DNA from: JAMHWF01 sp964371405
Lineage (GTDB): Bacteria > Pseudomonadota > Gammaproteobacteria > Burkholderiales > Burkholderiaceae_C
Assembly: GCA_964371405.1 (NCBI GenBank)
Contig: CAYJLV010000015.1
Coordinates: forward strand, 10,869-74,868
Direction of reading: 5' to 3'
Length of the DNA: 64,000 nucleotides
Positions 44,668-51,619 of this stretch are shown piece by piece. The translations under genes and the position numbers were made by a program. How positions within the stretch are numbered: the first letter of the stretch is position 1; the number at the start of each line of letters is the position of its first letter. A model generated the notes under the pieces. That model made no database searches, was not told where the DNA came from, and saw only the letters and a list, made by a program, of their open reading frames with translations.

Positions 44668-46365
44668 ATGTCCGCGACAACCTATCGCACTTGCCCGCGC
44701 TCGGGCCTGCAGTTCGAGGCCAACGCCGAAAAACTGATGATCGCCAATGCCTTCATCGCCGTGGTGGCGCTGCTGGTGGGCGGCATTCTCGCCATCGGCG
44801 TCGTGCTGACGCGCTGGCCGGCGATCCACTGGCTCGAGGCCGACACCTTCTACATGGTCTTGACGGCGCACGGCCTCGACATGCTGATCTTCTGGATCAT
44901 CTTCTTCGAGATCGCGGTGCTCTACTTCGCCTCGTCGACGCTGCTGCGATGCCGCATCGCGACGCCCAAGGTCGCCTGGCTGGCGTTCGCGCTGATGCTG
45001 ATCGGCGCGGTCACCAACAACGTCGCCGTGTTCCAGGGCAGCTCGAGCGTCATGATGACGTCGTACGTGCCGATGATGGCCGCACCGTCGTTCTACCTCG
45101 GCCTGATCCTGTTCGCCGTCGGCGCGCTGATCGCGTGCTTCGTCTTCTTCGGCACGCTCGTCGTCGCCAAGCGCGACAAGACCTACCAGGGCTCGGTGCC
45201 GCTGGTCACGTTCGGCGCGATCACGGCGGCGATCATCGCCGTGTTCACGATCGCCTCGGGCGCGATCATCCTGATCCCGACCTGGCTGCAGTCGATCGGC
45301 GTGATCAAGGAGGTCGACCCGCTGATCTACCGCACGATCTGGTGGGCGTTCGGCCACTCGTCGCAGCAGATCAACGTCGCGGCGCACATCTCGATCTGGT
45401 ACGCCGTCGCCGCCATAGCATTCGGCGCCAAGCCGATGAGCGAGCGCGTCAGCCGCGGTGCCTTCCTGCTCTACATCTTCTTCCTGCAACTCGCGAGCGC
45501 GCACCACCTGCTCGCCGACCCGGGCATGTCGACCAGCTGGAAGGTCGTCAACACGAGCTACTTCATGTACTTCGCAGTGCTCGCGTCGATGATCCACGGC
45601 CTGACGATCCCGGGCGCGATGGAAGTGGCGCAACGCGCCAAGGGCTACAACAAGGGCCTGTTCGAGTGGCTGCGCAAGGCGCCATGGGGCAACCCGGTGT
45701 TCTCTGGCGTGTTCATCTCGATCGTCGGCTTCGGCTTCCTGGGCGGCATCACGGGCGTCATGATGGGCACCGAGCAGCTCAACATGATCATCCACAACAC
45801 GATCTACGTGCCGGGGCACTTCCACGCCACGGTCGTGATCGGAACGACGCTGTCGTTCATGGCGCTGACCTACTTCCTGATCCCGGTGCTGTTCCGTCGC
45901 GAGATGATCAACCCCGGGCTGGCGAAGTGGCAGCCGTACCTGTTCGGCCTGTCGATGTACTTCTTCACGCTGGTGATGATGGGCGCCGGCACGCTGGGCG
46001 TCTCGCGTCGCCACTGGGACATGGCGTTCAGCGGCGCGGCGCTGGCCTACGAATGGCCGGGTGCAGCCTACCTGATGATGGGTCTGGTGGGCATCTCGGG
46101 CATCGCGGCGATCGTCGGCGGCAGCATCTACGTCTACATCACCGTCGGCTCGCTGCTGTGGGGCAAGCGCCTCGACACGGGCAAGCAGAGCAGCACCTTC
46201 ACGCCGATCCCGCCGGCCGCGCGCCAGGTCGCCGTGCAGAGCTACGGCTCGGCCGGCTTCGCGGCGCCGGGCACGTTCGTGCTCGCGATGGTGTTCCTGG
46301 TGGCCTTCGTGCTCTATTACTTCATCAACTGGAAGTACCTGTCCCAGGTGTGGGGCCTGAGCTGA
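44668..46365 (+). CDS. Heme-copper subunit I lacking the active-site Tyr: probable non-canonical NO reductase
   Basis: Polytopic catalytic subunit of 565 residues, B-type-like. Low-spin heme ligands His68 (LTAHG) and His386; high-spin ligand His384 (VPGHFHATVV); metal-B ligands His230 (WAFGH) and His279-His280 (SAHHLLADPG). Oxygen reductases of A and B families have Tyr four residues after the first metal-B His (HPxxY); here the text is HSSQQ, so Gln234 takes that place. The C-family helix VII Tyr, six residues before the His pair, is also absent (Leu273). Loss of this Tyr is the hallmark of NO-reducing members (eNOR, sNOR and other clades). Nir context and a candidate Dnr box support NO reduction; oxygen reduction is not excluded. 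Confidence 0.85.
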   Translation: MSATTYRTCPRSGLQFEANAEKLMIANAFIAVVALLVGGILAIGVVLTRWPAIHWLEADTFYMVLTAHGLDMLIFWIIFFEIAVLYFASSTLLRCRIATPKVAWLAFALMLIGAVTNNVAVFQGSSSVMMTSYVPMMAAPSFYLGLILFAVGALIACFVFFGTLVVAKRDKTYQGSVPLVTFGAITAAIIAVFTIASGAIILIPTWLQSIGVIKEVDPLIYRTIWWAFGHSSQQINVAAHISIWYAVAAIAFGAKPMSERVSRGAFLLYIFFLQLASAHHLLADPGMSTSWKVVNTSYFMYFAVLASMIHGLTIPGAMEVAQRAKGYNKGLFEWLRKAPWGNPVFSGVFISIVGFGFLGGITGVMMGTEQLNMIIHNTIYVPGHFHATVVIGTTLSFMALTYFLIPVLFRREMINPGLAKWQPYLFGLSMYFFTLVMMGAGTLGVSRRHWDMAFSGAALAYEWPGAAYLMMGLVGISGIAAIVGGSIYVYITVGSLLWGKRLDTGKQSSTFTPIPPAARQVAVQSYGSAGFAAPGTFVLAMVFLVAFVLYYFINWKYLSQVWGLS

Positions 46366-46375
46366 GGAGGCGGCA

Positions 46376-47275
46376 ATGAGCACGACCGCTGCACACCCGG
46401 CGCCCCGCGCCGCCGGGCGCCTCGCGCGCGAGGTGCTCGGTCTGTTCAAGCTGCGCATCGGCGTGATGATCATGATCACTGCGCTCGTCGGGCTGGCGGT
46501 CGCGCCGGGCCCGGCGCCCGGCGCGCTGCAGGTGATCGTGCTCGCGCTGTCGGTGCTCGCGTCGTCGGCCGCCGCCGGGGCGTTCAACCAGTACGTCGAG
46601 GTCGACAGCGACCGCCTGATGGCGCGCACGCGCGGCCGGGCCTTCGTCACCGGCGCGCTGCCGCACACGCCGGCCTGGCTGGTGTTGATCGGGCTGCTGC
46701 TGGCCGCCGCGGTGGCGTCGGCGTGGTGGGCGGCCAATGCGATGGCGGCACTGCACACCTTCCTCGGCGCCTTCTTCTACGGTGTCGTCTACACGCTGTG
46801 GCTCAAGCGCCGCAGTTGGCTCAACATCGTCATCGGCGGACTGGCCGGCAGCTTCGCCGTGCTGGCGGGAGCCGCAGCGGTCGACCCGCAGATCGGCGTG
46901 CTGCCGGGGCTGCTCGCGCTGGTGCTGTTCCTGTGGACGCCGCCGCACTTCTGGGCTCTGGCGATCGCCAATCGCGCAGACTACGCAGCCGCCGGCGTGC
47001 CGATGCTGCCCGTCGTCGTGGGCGATCAACGCGCCGCGACCATCGTCTGGTGGAGCACGGTCGCGCTGGCCGTCGCAACGCTGCTGCCGGCGGCGTTCGG
47101 CGCCGGTCCGATCTATATCGCCGGCGCGGCGATCGGCAGCGCGCACTTCCTGCACAAGGCGTGGCGGCTGGCGCGCCAGCCGAACCGCGCCACGGCGCTC
47201 GGCGCCTTCTTCGCCTCGCTCGTGCACCTGAGCCTCGTGCTCGCTTCCGCAACGATCGACGGACTGTTGCGATGA
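46376..47275 (+). CDS. ctaB: Protoheme IX farnesyltransferase (heme O synthase)
   Basis: UbiA-fold membrane prenyltransferase of 299 residues converting heme B to heme O. Conserved FNQYVEVDSDRLMARTRGR (first Asp-rich motif), KRRSWLNIVIGGLAGSFAVLAG and the WTPPHFWALAI segment. Its position inside the operon links it to hemylation of the subunit I next to it. Overlaps the Sco gene start (ATGA). Confidence 0.95.
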   Translation: MSTTAAHPAPRAAGRLAREVLGLFKLRIGVMIMITALVGLAVAPGPAPGALQVIVLALSVLASSAAAGAFNQYVEVDSDRLMARTRGRAFVTGALPHTPAWLVLIGLLLAAAVASAWWAANAMAALHTFLGAFFYGVVYTLWLKRRSWLNIVIGGLAGSFAVLAGAAAVDPQIGVLPGLLALVLFLWTPPHFWALAIANRADYAAAGVPMLPVVVGDQRAATIVWWSTVALAVATLLPAAFGAGPIYIAGAAIGSAHFLHKAWRLARQPNRATALGAFFASLVHLSLVLASATIDGLLR

Positions 47276-48114
47276 AGCTGCTGCTGCCTGCACTGCTGCT
47301 GGCCGTGCTCGCCGCACCGCCGGCAGCGGCGCAGGACGGCGGCGCCCCCGTCCCGGCACTCGACCCGCAAGTCGCGCTGCGCGACAGCCAGGCGGCGATC
47401 GGCCGCTCCGTCGGTGCACACACGCTGCTCGACGCGCAGGGCCGCCCCGTCCGGCTGGCCGACTACCGCGGCAAGCCGCTGCTCGTCTCCTTCATCTACA
47501 CCGGCTGCTTCCAGATCTGCCCGACGACGACGCGCTCGCTGGCGGAGTCCGTCGAGCAGCTCGCCGAGACCTTCGGCGCCGACAAGTTCAACGTCGTCAG
47601 CGTCGGCTTCAACCAGCCGTTCGACTCGCCGACCGCGATGCGCGCGTTCGCCGCGCAGATGCGCATCGACGAGCCGAACTGGCACTTCCTGAGCCCACCG
47701 CCGGCAACCGTCGACGCGCTGACCCGCGACTTCGGCTTTCGCTACGTCGCCACGCCGGCCGGCTTCGACCATGTGCTCACCGTCTCCATCCTCGATGCGC
47801 AGGGCCGCATCGCAGCGCAGGTCTACGGCGAGCGGCTGACGCGCGAAAAACTCGGCGAGCCGCTGAAGCTGCTGCTGCGCGACGAGCCGGTGCCCAGCGG
47901 CAGCGCGCTCGGCGACCTGGTCGAGCGCGTGCGCATCCTGTGCACCGTCTACGACGCCGAAACCGGCGAGTACCGCACCGACTACGGCCTGATCCTCGAG
48001 ATCGCCGGCGGCGTGACCTTCGCGCTGGCGATGCTGTGGTTCTTCTTCAACGAATGGCGCGCCCAGCGCCGCCTGCGCCGCACCAAGCCTCCTCTTGCGG
48101 CGCCGCAGGGCTGA
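47272..48114 (+). CDS. SCO1/SenC-family copper chaperone with C-terminal anchor
   Basis: Periplasmic thioredoxin-fold protein of 280 residues, signal peptide LLLAVLAAPPAAAQ, copper-binding CFQICP (Cys79, Cys83) and His in AGFDHVLTVS. Such proteins load CuA of subunit II. Unusually it carries an extra C-terminal membrane helix (TFALAMLWFFFNEW) preceded by a ~50-residue extension. Sco/SenC genes also accompany CuA-type NO reductase loci described in ammonia oxidisers. Confidence 0.92.
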   Translation: MKLLLPALLLAVLAAPPAAAQDGGAPVPALDPQVALRDSQAAIGRSVGAHTLLDAQGRPVRLADYRGKPLLVSFIYTGCFQICPTTTRSLAESVEQLAETFGADKFNVVSVGFNQPFDSPTAMRAFAAQMRIDEPNWHFLSPPPATVDALTRDFGFRYVATPAGFDHVLTVSILDAQGRIAAQVYGERLTREKLGEPLKLLLRDEPVPSGSALGDLVERVRILCTVYDAETGEYRTDYGLILEIAGGVTFALAMLWFFFNEWRAQRRLRRTKPPLAAPQG

Positions 48115-48118
48115 GGCC

Positions 48119-49678
48119 GTGCAGCCGCTGCGGGCGTCGCGCCTGCTCGCGCTGGCCGGCTGGTTGCGCGTCGAGCGCGCACTCGACGCCCTCTGCGGCT
48201 CGGCGGTCAACCCGCTGCGCCAGCTCGGCGCGCTCGGCTTCCTGATGTTCTGGCTGCTCGCCGTCAGCGGCATCTACCTGTACGCCGTGATCGACACCTC
48301 GGTCACCGGTGCGTGGAGCTCGATCGACCGGCTGTCGCGCGAGCAGTGGTACCTCGGCGGCGTGCTGCGCAGCGTGCATCGCTACGCCGCAGACGCCTTC
48401 ATCGTCGTGATGGGGCTGCACCTGCTGCGCGAGGCACTGCACGAACGCTACAGCGGCTTTCGCCGCTTTTCCTGGCTGACCGGCGTGCCGCTGGTGCTGC
48501 TCGCCTTCACCAGCGCGATCGGCGGCTTCTGGCTGAACTGGGATCAGCTCGGTCAGTTCTCGGCGACGGCCACGGCGGAGTGGCTCGACCGCCTGCCGCT
48601 GTTCGCGTCGCCGCTGACGCGCAACTTCCTGACCACGGCGGCCGTCAGCGACCGCCTGTTCTCGCTGTTCGTCTTCGTCCACCTGGGCGTGCCGCTGCTG
48701 CTCGTATTCGGCCTGTGGTTCCACATCCAGCGCATCGCGCGCGCCGCCGTGTTCCCGCCGCGGCGCATGACGCTGGCCGCGCTGGCCGCGCTGCTGGTGC
48801 TTTCGCTCGCCGCTCCGGTGGCCAGCCACGCGCCGGCCGACCTGTCGATCGTGCCGGCGGCGCTCGCCTACGACTGGCTGCTGCTGTTCGTGCACCCGCT
48901 GGTCTACGCCACATCGGCCGACTTCGTCTGGGTGCTGATCGCCGCCGCGCTGCTCGTGCTGTTCGCACTGCCGCTGCTGCCGCAGCCGGCCGCCGCGCCG
49001 GTCGCCGTGGTGGACGCCGCCAACTGCAACGGCTGCCGCCGCTGCTTCGACGACTGCCCCTACGCCGCGGTGACGATGGTGCCGCATCCGCTGCGCCGGG
49101 CGCGCCAGATGGCGCAGGTCGACGCCGACCTGTGCGCAAGCTGCGGCATCTGCGTCGGCGCCTGCCCGTCGTCGACGCCGTTCCGCAGCGCGGCTGAACT
49201 GGTCACCGGCATCGACATGCCGTCGGCGCCGATCGGCGCACTGCGCCGCGATCTGCGCGAGCGCCTGGCAGCGCTCGGTGACGCGCCGGATCGCATCGTC
49301 GTCTTCGGCTGCGCCCACGGCGCCGACGCGACGCGCGTCGCCGGCCCCGGTGTCGCCGCGTTCAACCTGATGTGCGCAGCGCAGCTGCCGCCTTCGTTCG
49401 TCGAATATGCACTGCGCGACGGCGCCGCCGGAGTCGTCGTCGCGGCCTGCGTCGAAGGCGGTTGCGAGTTCCGCCTCGGCGCGCGTTGGACGGCAGAGCG
49501 GCTCGCCGGCACGCGCGAGCCCCATCTGCGCGCCTCGGTGCCGCGCGAGCGCCTGGCGCTCGTGTCCGCCGGCGCTGGCGACGAAGCCGCACTGCGCGAC
49601 GGGCTGCTCGGCCTGCGCCAGCGCCTCCCCGCCGTTCCCGATACGCTGACCTCTTTGCCCGCGCCGACCCATGGCTGA
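48119..49678 (+). CDS. Cytochrome b - 2[4Fe-4S] ferredoxin - MvhD fusion
   Basis: A 519-residue membrane redox protein. Residues ~30-280 resemble the cytochrome b N-terminal domain: His87/His101 and His188/His202, each pair 14 apart, can bind two b hemes. Two complete CxxCxxCxxxC clusters follow (Cys303-313 and Cys339-349). Residues ~390-465 resemble MvhD/hydrogenase delta subunits (FGCAHGAD, LMCAAQLPPSFVEYAL, VAACVEGGCEF) with four Cys. The C-terminal domains should be cytoplasmic. This could pass electrons between a cytoplasmic donor and the quinone pool or the heme-copper enzyme. GTG start; overlaps the next gene by eight bases. Confidence 0.85.
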   Translation: MQPLRASRLLALAGWLRVERALDALCGSAVNPLRQLGALGFLMFWLLAVSGIYLYAVIDTSVTGAWSSIDRLSREQWYLGGVLRSVHRYAADAFIVVMGLHLLREALHERYSGFRRFSWLTGVPLVLLAFTSAIGGFWLNWDQLGQFSATATAEWLDRLPLFASPLTRNFLTTAAVSDRLFSLFVFVHLGVPLLLVFGLWFHIQRIARAAVFPPRRMTLAALAALLVLSLAAPVASHAPADLSIVPAALAYDWLLLFVHPLVYATSADFVWVLIAAALLVLFALPLLPQPAAAPVAVVDAANCNGCRRCFDDCPYAAVTMVPHPLRRARQMAQVDADLCASCGICVGACPSSTPFRSAAELVTGIDMPSAPIGALRRDLRERLAALGDAPDRIVVFGCAHGADATRVAGPGVAAFNLMCAAQLPPSFVEYALRDGAAGVVVAACVEGGCEFRLGARWTAERLAGTREPHLRASVPRERLALVSAGAGDEAALRDGLLGLRQRLPAVPDTLTSLPAPTHG

Positions 49679-50195
49679 CGACCCGCACAACAAGACGACC
49701 CCGCTGGCCTGGATCGGCCAGACGCTGCTCTATGGCCTGTTCGCGCTGATCATCGGCGTGTTCTCGGCCTGGCCGCCGTACCAGCACCTGCCGCCCGACC
49801 AGGCGCTGATCAAGGTCAGCGTGTCGCACCAGGCCAAGCCGGTGGGCGAATGCCGCAAGCTCACGCCCGAAGAGCTCGCCAAGCTGCCGCCCAACATGCG
49901 CAAGCCCATCGTCTGCCCGCGCGAGCGCTCGCCGATCAGCGTCGAGCTCGACGTCGACGGGCAACCGGCGCTGCGCCGCGTCGCACAGCCCTCGGGCCTT
50001 TCGAAGGACGGCGCGGCGGCGATGTACCACAGCATGCAGGTCGCAGCCGGCACGCACCGCGTCGCCGTGCGCCTGAAGGACGACGTGCGCTCGCCCGGCT
50101 TCGACTACCAGCGCGAGGCCGAGGTGACGCTGCGGCCGGCGCAGATCCTCGTCATCGATTTCGATCCCAACGACGGCGGGATCACGCTTCAATGA
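49671..50195 (+). CDS. Unknown membrane-anchored protein of the heme-copper operon
   Basis: A 174-residue protein with one N-terminal helix (IGQTLLYGLFALIIGVFSAW) and a soluble part rich in beta strands (SPISVELDVDGQPALRRV; THRVAVRLKDD; EAEVTLRPAQILVIDFDPN). Two Cys (GECRKL and IVCPRE) could bind a metal or form a disulfide. It overlaps both neighbours, so it is firmly part of the operon. No family recognised; a subunit or assembly factor role is inference. Confidence 0.8.
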   Translation: MADDPHNKTTPLAWIGQTLLYGLFALIIGVFSAWPPYQHLPPDQALIKVSVSHQAKPVGECRKLTPEELAKLPPNMRKPIVCPRERSPISVELDVDGQPALRRVAQPSGLSKDGAAAMYHSMQVAAGTHRVAVRLKDDVRSPGFDYQREAEVTLRPAQILVIDFDPNDGGITLQ

Positions 50196-51619
50196 ACACG
50201 CTCACCCGACCCCTTCGCGCCTCCGCCGCGCAGCGCGCGGCGCCGGCCCGCTCCGACGGCACGCTCTACGACCTCGCCGTGCCGCACGGCGCGCAGCGCC
50301 GGCTCGCACGCGCCTGGCTGGCGCTCGGCCTGGCGGCGCTGATCGGCTCCGGCCTCTTCTCGCTGCTGCTCGTGCTGTCGCGCACACCGGTCGTCAACCA
50401 GTGGCTGCCCGGCGTCGACTTCTTTCGCGTCGCGCTCGTCGTGCATGTCGACCTCTCGGTGCTGGTCTGGTTCGTCGCGCTCGGCGGCCTGCTGTGGAGC
50501 CTCGCCGGCTCGGCGCGCGGCCTCGCCTGGGGCTGGGCCGCGCTCGCGTTCTGCGGCGCCGGCGCGGCGGCGTTGGCGCTGTCCGCCTTCGTCGGCAGCG
50601 GCGCGGCGGTCATGGCGAACTACATCCCGGTCCTCGAGCGGCCGCTGTTCATGGCCGGCCTCGTCGTGTTCGGCATCGGCGCCGGCGTGCTCGTGCTGCG
50701 CAGCCTGGTCTCGGCGTCCAAGCCCGGCGCGCACTTCGGCGGCGACGGCGTGCTGCGCTTCGGCCTGAACGCCGCCGCCGTCTCGACCGCCGTCGCGCTG
50801 TTCGCCTTCGGTTGGTCGTGGCTCGTCGTGCCGGCGACCCTGGAGGGCCGGGCCTACTACGAGATCCTGTTCTGGGGCGGCGGCCACGCGCTGCAGTTCA
50901 CCTGGACACTGTTGATGCTCGTCGCCTGGCTGTGGCTGGCCGGCGCCTGCGGCGCCCGGCTGCGCCTGTCGCCGCGCGTCGCGCTGCTGATGTTCGCGCT
51001 GGCGCTCGTGGCCGTCTTCGTCACGCCCTGGGCCTACCTCGCACACGACGTGGCCTCGGTCGAGCACCGCGAACTGCTGACCTGGGCGATGCGCCTGGGC
51101 GGCGGCGTCGCGATCGCGCCCGTGGCGCTGGCGATCGCGCTGGCGCTGCCGTCGCTGGCGCGCGCCCCGAGCGAGACGCGCGCGCTGCGCGCTGCGCTGG
51201 TTTGGTCGATCGCGCTGTTCGCCGCCGGCGGCGTGATCGGCATCTTCATCAACGGCGCCAACGTGCGCATTCCAGCGCACTACCACGGCTGCATCGTCGG
51301 CGTGACGCTGGCGCTGATGGGCCTGAGCTGGCACCTGCTGCCGCGGCTCGGCTACGCAACGCCGCGCGGGCGGCTCGCCGTGCTGCAGCCGGCGATCTAT
51401 GGCGCGGGGCAACTGATGCACATCGCGGGACTGGTCTGGTCGGGCGGCTACGGCGTGCAGCGCAAGGTGGCCGGCGCCGAACAGGTGCTGCGCAGCGGCG
51501 GCGAGATCGCCGGCATGGGCCTGATGGGCCTGGGCGGCCTCGTCGCCATCATCGGCGGCCTGCTCTACATCGTCGTGACCATCGGCGCAATGCGCCGCTC
51601 GCCGGAGGGCCGCGCGTGA
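50192..51619 (+). CDS. Second, highly divergent heme-copper subunit I-like protein
   Basis: Polytopic protein of 475 residues, about twelve helices. His85 (VVHVDLSVLVW), His363 and His365 (IPAHYHGCIVG) fit the low-spin and high-spin heme ligands. The first metal-B His is His232 in WGGGHALQF, but Tyr is absent and no consecutive His-His pair exists on the next helix (AYLAHDVASVEHRELL has His285 and His292 instead). It may therefore bind a different metal or none. gNOR-type enzymes are one possible comparison; the family cannot be fixed by eye. Start overlaps the preceding stop (ATGA). Confidence 0.8.
   Translation: MNTLTRPLRASAAQRAAPARSDGTLYDLAVPHGAQRRLARAWLALGLAALIGSGLFSLLLVLSRTPVVNQWLPGVDFFRVALVVHVDLSVLVWFVALGGLLWSLAGSARGLAWGWAALAFCGAGAAALALSAFVGSGAAVMANYIPVLERPLFMAGLVVFGIGAGVLVLRSLVSASKPGAHFGGDGVLRFGLNAAAVSTAVALFAFGWSWLVVPATLEGRAYYEILFWGGGHALQFTWTLLMLVAWLWLAGACGARLRLSPRVALLMFALALVAVFVTPWAYLAHDVASVEHRELLTWAMRLGGGVAIAPVALAIALALPSLARAPSETRALRAALVWSIALFAAGGVIGIFINGANVRIPAHYHGCIVGVTLALMGLSWHLLPRLGYATPRGRLAVLQPAIYGAGQLMHIAGLVWSGGYGVQRKVAGAEQVLRSGGEIAGMGLMGLGGLVAIIGGLLYIVVTIGAMRRSPEGRA

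Noticed and set aside
44668..46365. Ordinary ba3-type oxygen reductase
   Set aside because: The CuA subunit and helix pattern fit, but the HPxxY tyrosine reads Gln and the alternative helix VII Tyr is absent; kept only as a fallback.
44668..46365. Classical NorB (cNOR or qNOR)
   Set aside because: It has a CuA subunit and B-type HHLLADPG motif and no cytochrome c NorC partner, unlike NorB systems.
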